Assembly (NCBI GenBank): GCA_052400625.1
Contig: JBQTGH010000017.1
Length of the DNA: 58,207 nucleotides
Direction: 5' to 3' (one strand)
Origin: Thermophagus sp052400625
GTDB lineage: Bacteria; Bacteroidota; Bacteroidia; Bacteroidales; Marinilabiliaceae
Positions within the stretch are counted from its first letter, which is position 1; each line of letters starts with the position of its first letter. This document shows positions 35,798 to 43,761 of the stretch, piece by piece. Under the pieces are notes generated by a model that was given only the letters and a program-made list of their open reading frames with translations, was not told where the DNA came from and did not search any database. A program made the translations under genes and the position numbers.

Positions 35798-36230
35798 AAT
35801 TAAAGGTTAATTTAACGGAGGGTCAATGATTCTCATCGCCCAAAGATTCCTCATATTTTTCAAACATCAATGCTTTGGGCCGGACATATATCTATCCCTC
35901 CCCCAATATTAATCTTCTATTCCAGATATTTAGCCAATTGGATTGTTCGACTATTCCGAAAATTATTTGAACAAACAAAATAACAACAATAAACTTAAAA
36001 CTCATCGACGGAATGGATAAAACGACCTCCACAGTCTCAAAAAACGGGAAATAGAAACATTGATTTAGAAAGATTCCACGCCTGCAAACAATGCAATCAG
36101 ATATCACTATCTTTGCCACCGAAAAATTTATTTCATGGCAGAATCATTATCTTCAAAGGCTATCACATATTGGTTCGCATAATTTATAAGCCCTGCTACA
36201 AATTGTGAAACTAATAATAATAAACAAAGA
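35798..36230. other. Gene-free stretch upstream of mnmD
   Basis: An AT-rich region. TATCTTTG at 36108-36115 on the plus strand matches the -7 element but lacks a clear -33. If used, it would give mnmD a leader of about 220 nt that contains the repeat element at 36231-36345. No gene is seen. Confidence 0.35.
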
Positions 36231-36345
36231 ATTTATAGGAAGCTCACAAGTATCACAATGTGAGATGGTCACTAAAAAGTATGTATACCCCCTGAATCAG
36301 GCGAGTTCCATCAGACCAATGAATTAACCAAATTTTATACTGATG
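36231..36345 (+). repeat. Copy of the ~100-bp leader repeat, ending at the mnmD start codon
   Basis: The 3' arm GCGAGTTCCATCAGACCAAT (36301-36320), the AAATTTTATAC stretch and the final TG-ATG match the copies before uxaC almost base for base. The middle keeps AAAAAGTATGTATA but has a different hairpin (CCTGAATCAGG). The mini-ORF found at the 5' end of other copies is missing. The last three bases are the mnmD start codon. Confidence 0.8.
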
Positions 36346-37128
36346 AATAAAGATTTCCCCCAAATAATCCTCAAAACATCGGAGGACGGATCTTCCACCC
36401 TTTACCGTCCCGACCTTGACGAACACTACCATTCCATTCACGGGGCCATACAAGAGTCGATGCATGTATTCATTCGGGCGGGCCTTCAACACTATTTAAA
36501 AATGAAAGCCCCGAATGGCAGCGACAGCGTTACCCCACAAAAGAGGATAGAGATCAAAACCAATCCGAATATCCAAAACAAAATCGCCAGCCATCACCGC
36601 CCAAAGGTCGACCCCATACATATTCTGGAAGCAGGATTCGGCACCGGCCTTAATGCCCTGCTCGCTTTAGTCTATTCGAACAACCATCCTATTTGCTACC
36701 ACTCCCTAGAAAAATACCCGCTCCCACCCGAAATAACGGAAAAAATAAATTATCCCGACCATATTCCCTTCCAACAGGCTAACAGCTGTTTTCAGAAAAT
36801 TCATAAAGCCCCCTGGAACCACCCAACCGACATAACCTCACTATTCCGGCTCGTGAAGGAACAAACCGAAATACAAAACTTTGTCAGCAACAAACATTAC
36901 GATCTGGTATTTTACGATGCCTTTGCCCCCGACAAACAACCGGAACTGTGGACCCCGGAAATCTTTCAATCCATTGCAGGCATGATGAGTCCCGGAGCCA
37001 TTCTCACCACCTACAGCGCAAAGGGAAGTGTAAAAAGAGCTCTCCAAAATGCAGGCCTCATTATCGAAAAAATTCCCGGTCCTCCCGGAAAAAGAGAAAT
37101 GCTGAGAGCCACAAAGCCGGCATCCTAA
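36343..37128 (+). CDS. mnmD: tRNA (mnm5s2U34) methyltransferase, MnmD domain
   Basis: This 261-residue SAM-dependent enzyme performs the last methylation of 5-methylaminomethyl-2-thiouridine at the tRNA wobble position. SAM-binding motif ILEAGFGTGLNALLAL is near residue 90, DLVFYDAFAPDKQPELW near 190, and YSAKGSVKRALQNAGL near 225. It is the stand-alone methyltransferase, without the FAD oxidase half found in E. coli MnmC. Its start codon is the last codon of the repeat element, so its leader is shared with uxaC. Confidence 0.88.
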   Translation: MNKDFPQIILKTSEDGSSTLYRPDLDEHYHSIHGAIQESMHVFIRAGLQHYLKMKAPNGSDSVTPQKRIEIKTNPNIQNKIASHHRPKVDPIHILEAGFGTGLNALLALVYSNNHPICYHSLEKYPLPPEITEKINYPDHIPFQQANSCFQKIHKAPWNHPTDITSLFRLVKEQTEIQNFVSNKHYDLVFYDAFAPDKQPELWTPEIFQSIAGMMSPGAILTTYSAKGSVKRALQNAGLIIEKIPGPPGKREMLRATKPAS

Positions 37129-37440
37129 AGCAAAAAAAAATCTCGAATGGCTCAGTTTTTCACCGCCACTTTACCTTAATAAGTAGTAACAATTCTAATT
37201 TCGTACTCTTTTCATTCATGATTTTCCAATATTTCATCCTACATTTAACCTGGAATACTCTCATTGGGAAATACGAAACAGTTGCAATCAATAAAGCCGA
37301 AAAAGCGGATAACTGCCATTGGGACGAAATATTTCCCCAAATCGGAAGAATTTTTAGGTTGTTCCATTCATGCTAATCCATACATCCATTAACAGAGAAT
37401 TCCGGACAATAGAAAAATAAATCAATAAATATCCATACGA
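37129..37440. other. Gene-free stretch
   Basis: About 310 bp between mnmD and the FKBP gene, same direction. No terminator, repeat or clear promoter was recognised. Confidence 0.4.
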
Positions 37441-38247
37441 ATGAAAAAAAGACAATTAATCATGGTCATGACTACTGTATTGCTAGCCCTGGCCGCATGT
37501 AACCGAGTTCCCAACACCGGAAAAGTGGAACTCAACAATCAGCTGGATAGTTTAAGCTATGCGTTAGGATTTTATGAGGCCAATGCCTGGAAAAACAACT
37601 TAAAACAAACCCCTTTTGATACTATTGAATTTAAACAGGTGGCACTGGCATTAAAAAATGCCAATCTACTGGAACGATATCTCGAATTTCGAAAAAATCA
37701 GTTCGACACCATTGATGTAGAAATCTTTAAAAAAGGGTTTTTCAATGAGTTGGCTTATGGGCAATCTTACTTCACGGAAATGACCGCAGACATCTACATC
37801 CGCCAAATTTTCCAACAAATAAGACAACGAAAAGACAGCCTGAAAAACAAAGAGGCCAGAAATAATCTGAATAAAGGAAAAACCTTTTTACAAAAAAATG
37901 CCATGAATAATGGGGTTATATCACTGGAAAGTGGACTCCAATATCAAATATTAAAAGAGGGGAACGGCCCAAAGCCTAAAATAACCGATCAGGTGCGATG
38001 CACCTATCACGGAACACTCCTCGACGGAACGGTGTTCGACAGCTCAGTGGAGCGGGGTGATACGGCAACCTTTAGGGTAAACAAGGTCATCAAGGGATGG
38101 CAGGAAGCCTTAACGTTGATGCCTGTCGGGGCCAAATGGAAATTATTTGTGCCTTCCGATATGGCCTATGGCAACAAGGGCGCCGGCGATAAAATTGGCC
38201 CCAACGAAACGCTCATTTTTGAAGTAGAATTGATTGATATTCTATAA
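37441..38247 (+). CDS. FKBP-type peptidyl-prolyl isomerase lipoprotein
   Basis: A 268-residue exported folding catalyst. The signal peptide ends in LALAAC (lipid-attached Cys about residue 20). An FKBP N-terminal dimerisation domain follows (about 30-150: LDSLSYALGFYEA), then the FKBP domain (about 160-268: VRCTYHGTLLDGTVFDSSVERG, VIKGWQEALTLMPVGAKWKLFVPSDMAYG). It resembles FkpA/Mip. Substrate proteins are unknown. Confidence 0.92.
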   Translation: MKKRQLIMVMTTVLLALAACNRVPNTGKVELNNQLDSLSYALGFYEANAWKNNLKQTPFDTIEFKQVALALKNANLLERYLEFRKNQFDTIDVEIFKKGFFNELAYGQSYFTEMTADIYIRQIFQQIRQRKDSLKNKEARNNLNKGKTFLQKNAMNNGVISLESGLQYQILKEGNGPKPKITDQVRCTYHGTLLDGTVFDSSVERGDTATFRVNKVIKGWQEALTLMPVGAKWKLFVPSDMAYGNKGAGDKIGPNETLIFEVELIDIL

Positions 38248-38315
38248 TTCACAATCGTCTTGGCAATTGCCGACGAAAAACTTTTTGTATATTCATACAT
38301 ATTAATATAAGATAT

Positions 38316-38352
38316 AGGGATGTTCAAATTAATTGGACATCCCTTCTTTTTT
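38316..38352 (+). terminator. Terminator of the FKBP gene
   Basis: AGGGATGTTCAA pairs with TTGGACATCCCT (one mismatch) around ATTAA and is followed by TTCTTTTTT. It lies 70 bp past the stop. Confidence 0.8.
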
Positions 38353-38462
38353 GCAAGACACTCAAACGTCCAACAGACACTGACCTTGGTGTCAAAAAAA
38401 ATAGGACTCCACTATTTCTATCGCACCAATCAAATTTTTAACCCACCAATCAATTTTCATCC

Positions 38463-38581
38463 ATCCCGGAAAAATTTCATCATGCCCGAAAATATTTGAT
38501 CATGCCCGAAATTTTTTGGTTATGCCCCTCTCATTTTAGTTGGTTTCGGAAATATCTGACCATGCCCCTCTCATTTATGTT
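38463..38581. repeat. 20-bp tandem repeat array
   Basis: Copies of a unit starting ATGCCC begin at 38482, 38502, 38522 and 38562, exactly 20 or 40 bp apart. Degenerate units lie at 38463 (ATCCCGG) and 38542. The first copies read ATGCCCGAAAATATTTGATC and the later ones ATGCCCCTCTCATTTTAGTT. The rest of the 680-bp gap around it holds only the flanking terminators. Confidence 0.7.
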
Positions 38582-38814
38582 ACCTCTGAATTTATTCATT
38601 ATTTCCAGCAAATTTTCACGATTCCCCATTTTTACAACTATTCTCTGAGAGAGATCCTTCATTGCTAAGTGTGATACGTATGAATACTTTTTATATACCG
38701 GAAAGCATTGCACACACAAAAGAAAGATGAACCAGAAAAAAACGATTGATTACGATTCCTATTTCGACCATGCATCACCTGACCGTTTTTAATTTTACAT
38801 TTTCGAAACCCATA

Positions 38815-38864
38815 AAAAATGAGGAGTGAACCTACCGTTGATGACAGATTCACTCCTCTTTAAC
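38815..38864 (-). terminator. Terminator of the kdu operon
   Basis: GAGGAGTGAA (38821-38830) and TTCACTCCTC (38849-38858) form a 10-bp stem. On the minus strand ATTTTTT follows. It lies about 70 bp past the DUF4861 gene stop. Confidence 0.8.
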
Positions 38865-38929
38865 ACAACTTATAAAACCTAAACTACATTAGCAACGTCA
38901 CAGCGACGTTGACCTTCAAAGATGATCTC

Positions 38930-40210
38930 CTAATGCATTTCAACAACCACCGGATTCCCAAGCCGTTGGGCTTCGTCAGTCATGTAAGCCTTAAAGTTTT
39001 CAACATCTTTCCATTTCTCATCTTCGAGTCCCCAAACAGCAAAAAAGAAATGACGGGCTGCTCGGTCGGCCTTGATTTTTTGGGCGACATAATAGGTTTC
39101 GGAAATAACGTGACTGAACGCTTTCTCCACCACCGTCTGATACCCCCGTTCAAAGAAGTTGATATCTGTGGTTCGTGCCACACGGGTCACCTCATCGTCT
39201 TTCAACATTATTGCCATTCCCAGTTCATCCTTATTTTCCGACTGAAGATCGTGAGTCCCGATCACCCGATAACCGGGGTCGGTTTTAAACTCAAACGGCT
39301 CATTGGTTAATTTACTTGTAACTATTCCGGTCACCAGCTGCTTTTCACCATCAAATCCGTTAACGGTCACGTCCGACATAAACCAATATTTCCCGGGAAA
39401 AATGGTGATCCGCTCCACGGCCGATAAAGATTGGTCGGCCACCTTCCACCCTTCATATTTCAGATCGAACACCGACCTGACTGGTCCTTCAGTAATTTTC
39501 TCAAAAGAATACTTTTCTGTGGACCCCAGTCGGTAGAGCGAATCTGCTTCCAGCATGGCAAGACCTCCGGAACCCAGAGAACTTCCACAGTGAAGAATGT
39601 CCATCCCCCAATCGGAAAGCGTATGATAATCCGGTATTTCCGGTGTATGGAGTTTATCCAGAAGGATATCTGGTTTCAGCTTCCCAAACAGATCCTTAAT
39701 ATTCCTGACATCAAAATAGTTACGGAACCCCATTTTATCATTTTCCCAACTAACGCTTTCCCCTTGCGCAATAATTTTAAATCCTTCTGAAATGGGGGGA
39801 GCATCGTACTTATCCACCTCTTTATAGGTTCCATCAGGTTGATGGATGCCCAGCTGGATATTGGTACGAACAGGAAATTCGGGATACTCATCTTCGGGAA
39901 GATTAACTACCTCCAATGATAACGTTTCGGAAGGCTGAAAATCCACCGTAAAAACGAGTTCATCCCACACGCCGTCACGGTCCATGTCATCTACCTGAGA
40001 AGGAACATATTGGTCGTTAAGCTTTATCGCTGCAGCAAACCCTTGGGGAATTTCGCCAAAGCGTTCTTCCAGGTCGGATCTCTTAACAACAATGGTTTCG
40101 TCACTTCTTTCCACATCCAGAGGATTGGAAACCACCAGCGACGGTTTTTCCGAACATGAAGTGGCTCCCCATAACAAGAGAGCCACAACACCCATAATCA
40201 CTCTATTCAT
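38930..40210 (-). CDS. DUF4861 lipoprotein of the uronate operon
   Basis: I use the start at 40210 (MNRVIMGVV) because it begins a normal signal peptide with lipobox GATSC. The longer frame adds an implausible leader. That gives 426 residues. The ATG overlaps the kduD stop codon region by 8 bp, so translation is coupled. The protein matches DUF4861, a beta-rich exported family that recurs beside kduI and kduD in pectin or other uronate utilisation loci. No enzymatic activity is established to my knowledge. Periplasmic handling of unsaturated uronate products is a reasonable guess. Confidence 0.75.
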   Translation of the reverse strand: MNRVIMGVVALLLWGATSCSEKPSLVVSNPLDVERSDETIVVKRSDLEERFGEIPQGFAAAIKLNDQYVPSQVDDMDRDGVWDELVFTVDFQPSETLSLEVVNLPEDEYPEFPVRTNIQLGIHQPDGTYKEVDKYDAPPISEGFKIIAQGESVSWENDKMGFRNYFDVRNIKDLFGKLKPDILLDKLHTPEIPDYHTLSDWGMDILHCGSSLGSGGLAMLEADSLYRLGSTEKYSFEKITEGPVRSVFDLKYEGWKVADQSLSAVERITIFPGKYWFMSDVTVNGFDGEKQLVTGIVTSKLTNEPFEFKTDPGYRVIGTHDLQSENKDELGMAIMLKDDEVTRVARTTDINFFERGYQTVVEKAFSHVISETYYVAQKIKADRAARHFFFAVWGLEDEKWKDVENFKAYMTDEAQRLGNPVVVEMH

Positions 40211-41015
40211 TTGGCAAATCATTTTCACCTTTAACATAACCGAAATTAGCAAGAATACCACCATCGACGTACAGAACGTGTCCGTTCACGAAGTCACTGG
40301 CTTTGCTGGCCAGAAAAAGAGCTGCATTACCCACATCTTCGGGCTCTCCCCAACGACCCGCCGGGGTACGCGTCATCACCAAATCGTTAAAAGGATGGTT
40401 CCCCTCGCGAATAGGCGCTGTTTGAGCAGTTGCAATATAACCAGGACCTATTCCATTTACCTGAATGTTGTATTTGGCCCACTCACAGGTCATATTAGCC
40501 GTAAGAAGTTTCAATCCCCCCTTGGCAGAAGCATAGGCAGAAACGGAATTACGACCATAGACACTCATCATTGAGCACATATTAATAATTTTTCCGCTCC
40601 GTTTCTTAATCATTGAAGGAGCCACTCTTTTGGACACAATCAAAGGAGCCACCAGATCCACATCAATGACTTGTTTATATTCAGAAACTTTCATGTCAAG
40701 AATAGGAATCCGCTTAATGATTCCGGCGTTATTGACCAAGATATCAATCTCACCCAATTCCTTTTCAATTTGAGTGATTCCTTTATCAACATCTTCTTCG
40801 TTGGTCACATCGAAGACCAAGGTATAAACATCAACACCATCTTTGGCATACTCTTTTTTGCACGCCTCAAGCTTTTCTTGGGAAAGGTCATTCACCACAA
40901 TTTTGGCACCGGCCTTTCCCAGCGTTTTACCGATGGCCATGCCAATGCCGTGGGTTCCCCCTGTAATAAGGGCAACTTTTCCATTCAGATCAAATAACTC
41001 ATTAATGATACTCAT
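40203..41015 (-). CDS. kduD: 2-dehydro-3-deoxy-D-gluconate 5-dehydrogenase
   Basis: This 270-residue SDR reduces 2,5-diketo-3-deoxygluconate (DKII) to KDG with NAD(P)H. It has the cofactor motif TGGTHGIGMAIGK, NNAG near residue 92, the Ser in CSMMSVYG and the YASAKGG active site. It lies in the order kduI-kduD-DUF4861, which defines its substrate among SDRs. Gap to kduI is 62 bp. Confidence 0.9.
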   Translation of the reverse strand: MSIINELFDLNGKVALITGGTHGIGMAIGKTLGKAGAKIVVNDLSQEKLEACKKEYAKDGVDVYTLVFDVTNEEDVDKGITQIEKELGEIDILVNNAGIIKRIPILDMKVSEYKQVIDVDLVAPLIVSKRVAPSMIKKRSGKIINMCSMMSVYGRNSVSAYASAKGGLKLLTANMTCEWAKYNIQVNGIGPGYIATAQTAPIREGNHPFNDLVMTRTPAGRWGEPEDVGNAALFLASKASDFVNGHVLYVDGGILANFGYVKGENDLPNE

Positions 41016-41077
41016 AACAGTATATTTTTTAATAGTAACACTTTAACTTAATTCTTCAACAACCAACATTTCCCCAA

Positions 41078-41914
41078 TTATTTCAAATCTTGAGGGCCGC
41101 ATTTTTCCATGTCGTCATAATCCAGATTTTCACCTGCCATACCCCAGATAAAGGTATAGTTGGAAGTTCCGGCAGCACTATGAATGCTCCATGAAGGCGA
41201 AATCACCGCTTGCTCATTTTTCATCCAGATGTGACGGGTTTCGTCTGGTTGACCCATAAAGTGACAAATAGCCTGATCATCCGGTACTTCAAAATAGAAA
41301 TAGGCTTCCATTCTTCGGGTGTGCGTATGGGCAGGCATAGTATTCCAAACACTTCCCGCTTTGAGTTCGGTCATCCCCATCTGCAACTGACAAGTTTTCA
41401 CCACACTATTTACCAACAGTTTATTGATCACCCTATGATTGGAGCTTTCGAGCGCACCCAGCTCCACAATTTCGGCATCCTCTCGGGTAACTTTTTTGTT
41501 GGGATACTCATGGTGCGCCGGTGCAGAATTGATGTATAAATGAGCCGGCTTGGAAGCATCGACCGAAGCCATTGTTACTTCTTTATTCCCGCTGCCCAAA
41601 TAAAGCGCTTCCTTATACTTTAAAATGTATTCGGTTCCGTCGGAAGTAATTTTCGCATCACCACCAACATTAATAATTCCCATCTCACGACGTTGCAGGA
41701 AATATTCGGCCTTTAACTCCTTAAACGGCTCCAGTTTCAACGCTTGATCGGTTGGCACCGCTCCGCCCACAATGTACCTGTCATACAGAGAATAAACCAC
41801 ATTGATTTCGCCCGGAACCATTACGTTCTCAACCAGAAAATCTTCACGGATTCTCTTGGTGTCATAACCTTTAAAATCAGCAGGATGTGCTGCATACCTT
41901 AACTCGTAATTCAT
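41078..41914 (-). CDS. kduI: 5-keto-4-deoxyuronate isomerase
   Basis: This 278-residue cupin enzyme converts 5-keto-4-deoxyuronate (DKI), formed from unsaturated galacturonate, to DKII. The zinc site is visible in MPAHTHTRRMEAYFYF (His-x-His and Glu) and a later His in SWSIHSAAGTSNYTFIWGM. Length matches the family (about 278). It follows the lacI-type gene by 37 bp in one operon. Confidence 0.94.
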   Translation of the reverse strand: MNYELRYAAHPADFKGYDTKRIREDFLVENVMVPGEINVVYSLYDRYIVGGAVPTDQALKLEPFKELKAEYFLQRREMGIINVGGDAKITSDGTEYILKYKEALYLGSGNKEVTMASVDASKPAHLYINSAPAHHEYPNKKVTREDAEIVELGALESSNHRVINKLLVNSVVKTCQLQMGMTELKAGSVWNTMPAHTHTRRMEAYFYFEVPDDQAICHFMGQPDETRHIWMKNEQAVISPSWSIHSAAGTSNYTFIWGMAGENLDYDDMEKCGPQDLK

Positions 41915-41951
41915 GATTGTATTATTTTAATAAAACATTAAACATTCTTAT

Positions 41952-43013
41952 TTACTTCAAATTAATGATTTCATCGTCTCCTGGATACATAGCCGATGAA
42001 TTCTCATGCATGGAAGATAACCGTGGAATCAGCCGCACCGGAATTTGAATTTCCTCCTCGCCAAACTCATCTTTCCCCAGGTTATTGATTATGGAACGGG
42101 CCACCTGAGAGCCCATCTCAAAAGCATTTTGTTCGACAGATGTCAGCCCCGGATCCACCAACCCGGCAAAAGGTTCATTGGCAAACCCACAGATTTTAAT
42201 CGCTTCGGGGACTTTGACACCCAACTTTTTCAATTGCTTCAGGGCTCCCAGAGCTGAAAAATCACTGGCCGAAAAAATGGCATCAATCTTTTGAGAATGA
42301 AATAGTTTTTCGGCAGCCTCAGCTCCCGCCTCTTGCAATATGCAATTTTCGACTACCAACTCCGGATCAAACGCTATATTGCTTTGTTTCAGAGCATATT
42401 TATAGCCTTCTAACCGCTCGCGATACACATTGATGTGAAGTGCTCCTGAAAAATGCGCAATTCGCTTACACCCATTTTTAATGAGATGTCGAGTGCTTCG
42501 TAAAGCGCCCAAAAAATTATCATTAATAATCCGGGGGCCTTTCACCTGGTCTGTTACACGGTCAAACTGAACCAATGGAATGCCTTCCGAAATGATGTCC
42601 AAAAAGTGATCAAACTCCTGTGTCTCCACCGAATGAGAAATGATAATCGCGCCCACTCGGTTTTGCATTAAGGTTTGAACCGCTTTTCTTTCATCTTCTT
42701 CTCTTTCATGAGTTTGACAGATCAACAGACTATACCCTGCCGGATTAAAAATGGCCTCCACTCCACTAATAACATGACTAAAAAAATGACGGTTAATACG
42801 CGGTACAATCATTCCGATGGTATCGCTTCTTCCCTTTCGTAAGGAGGAGGCCAGCATATTGGGCTGATACCCCATTCCTTCGGCCACTTTCAGAACAGCC
42901 GATCTGGTTTTTTCGCTGACTCTGGTATTTCCGGAAAGAGCCCGCGATACGGTCGATGGCGTTATACCCATCTGATTGGCGATATCCGTAATGGTAACAT
43001 GTTTTTTGGCCAT
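41952..43013 (-). CDS. LacI-family regulator of the kdu operon
   Basis: A 353-residue regulator with an N-terminal helix-turn-helix (residues 5-25: VTITDIANQMGITPSTVSRAL), a hinge helix (PNMLASSLRKGRS) and a periplasmic-binding-like effector domain. It heads the kduI-kduD-DUF4861 operon. A perfect CAAACGTTTG palindrome lies inside its promoter, so it probably represses its own operon. The effector is likely a KDG-pathway intermediate, by context only. Confidence 0.9.
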   Translation of the reverse strand: MAKKHVTITDIANQMGITPSTVSRALSGNTRVSEKTRSAVLKVAEGMGYQPNMLASSLRKGRSDTIGMIVPRINRHFFSHVISGVEAIFNPAGYSLLICQTHEREEDERKAVQTLMQNRVGAIIISHSVETQEFDHFLDIISEGIPLVQFDRVTDQVKGPRIINDNFLGALRSTRHLIKNGCKRIAHFSGALHINVYRERLEGYKYALKQSNIAFDPELVVENCILQEAGAEAAEKLFHSQKIDAIFSASDFSALGALKQLKKLGVKVPEAIKICGFANEPFAGLVDPGLTSVEQNAFEMGSQVARSIINNLGKDEFGEEEIQIPVRLIPRLSSMHENSSAMYPGDDEIINLK

Positions 43014-43032
43014 ACTTCAGCAAATTGTATGA

Positions 43033-43065
43033 CAAAAATACAAACGTTTGCACATAAAACACAAA
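43033..43065 (-). promoter_or_regulatory. Promoter with embedded LacI-type operator before the kdu operon
   Basis: On the minus strand TTTG (43062-43065), a 21-nt spacer and TATTTTTG (43033-43040) match the consensus. The palindrome CAAACGTTTG (43041-43050) lies in the spacer next to the -7 box. Its central CG dyad is typical of LacI-family operators, which supports autorepression. Confidence 0.65.
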
Positions 43066-43290
43066 TTTTTGACACTGTTTTTCCCTTTTCTCATATTTAA
43101 TCCATTCTTTAGAACAGGAGACCGCTTAAATAGCCCACTCCAATAACAACGTTTCCGAAATTGAAGCGATAAATATTCAAACATTCTATTTAAAAGCCAC
43201 TTAAAATACACATACACCAATAAAGGTCTGCCTTTTACTGCTTCTATCATCTCCCCAAATTTTAAATAACAGCAAAAAATCATAAAAATA

Positions 43291-43336
43291 TTTGACCGAA
43301 ATAAAAGAATCTCATATCTTCGTGTTCGTTAACGAA
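43291..43336 (+). promoter_or_regulatory. Promoter and operator of the uxaC operon
   Basis: TTTG (43291-43294), a 20-nt spacer and TATCTTCG (43315-43322, one mismatch) form a plus-strand promoter. The perfect palindrome TTCGTTAACGAA (43325-43336) covers the expected start of transcription. A LacI-family repressor bound here would block the operon. Transcripts would carry a leader of about 430 nt, which includes the repeat array. Confidence 0.6.
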
Positions 43337-43452
43337 AAGTGAATTCATCCTTTTAATCAACGAATAAGCAAGTTCATAACAAATGGCAATTTTTCAAAAT
43401 TGAACAACCATAAAAAATACATGAAACGATAATTGGCAATACCTACCCCAAC

Positions 43453-43541
43453 CGATACTGAATGATTCAGGGATTCCAAAAAAATTGGATAAAACTCAGT
43501 CAGCCGAGTTCCCTGAAACTGATGAATCAATAAAAGAGATA
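43453..43541 (+). repeat. Degenerate first unit of the leader repeat array
   Basis: This unit keeps GATACTGAATGATT at its start and GCCGAGTTCCC in its 3' arm, then AATTTTTATAC leading into the next unit. The 5' end can fold as CTGAAT/GATTCAG. It has no conserved mini-ORF, so it is assigned from position and the 3' arm only. Confidence 0.5.
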
Positions 43542-43650
43542 ATTTTTATACGAATGAAACGAGCATGATCAGTAACTAAGATCACAAAAAAGTATGTATA
43601 TAACTTGATCATGCGAGTTCCATTCGGTCAACAACTTAAGTAAATTTTAT
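43542..43650 (+). repeat. Leader repeat unit A with mini-ORF MKRA
   Basis: TTTATAC (43545-43551) precedes ATG-AAA-CGA-GCA-TGA (43554-43568). GCATGATCA (43563-43571) is exactly complementary to TGATCATGC (43606-43614), enclosing a 34-nt variable loop with AAAAAAGTATGTATA. The conserved arm GCGAGTTCCATTCGGTCAAC and TAAGTAAATTTTAT follow. Confidence 0.8.
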
Positions 43651-43761
43651 TTTATACGCATGAAACGAACATGACCATGTAAGTTGATCACAAAAAAGTA
43701 GAAAACTTAAGATCATGCGAGTTCTACCAGACCAATTAATTAAACAAATTTTATACTGATG
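43651..43761 (+). repeat. Leader repeat unit B with mini-ORF MKRT, ending at the uxaC start codon
   Basis: TTTATAC (43651-43657) precedes ATG-AAA-CGA-ACA-TGA (43660-43674). The stem here is CATGA/TCATG (43670-43674 with 43713-43717) plus AAGTT/AACTT (43681-43685 with 43704-43708), so the sequence differs from unit A while pairing is kept. The arm GCGAGTTCTACCAGACCAAT leads to TTTATAC-TG-ATG, whose ATG (43759) starts uxaC. Confidence 0.8.

Noticed and set aside
36948..37376. 142-codon plus-strand frame over the mnmD 3' end
   Set aside because: It is a frame-shifted reading of mnmD followed by non-coding sequence, with a composition rich in Ser, His and Lys.
43453..43761. Integron attC sites or CRISPR as explanation of the repeats
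   Set aside because: There is no integrase, no attC R-box pattern and no short repeat with unique spacers. The units are ~100 bp with internal hairpins and end at start codons.
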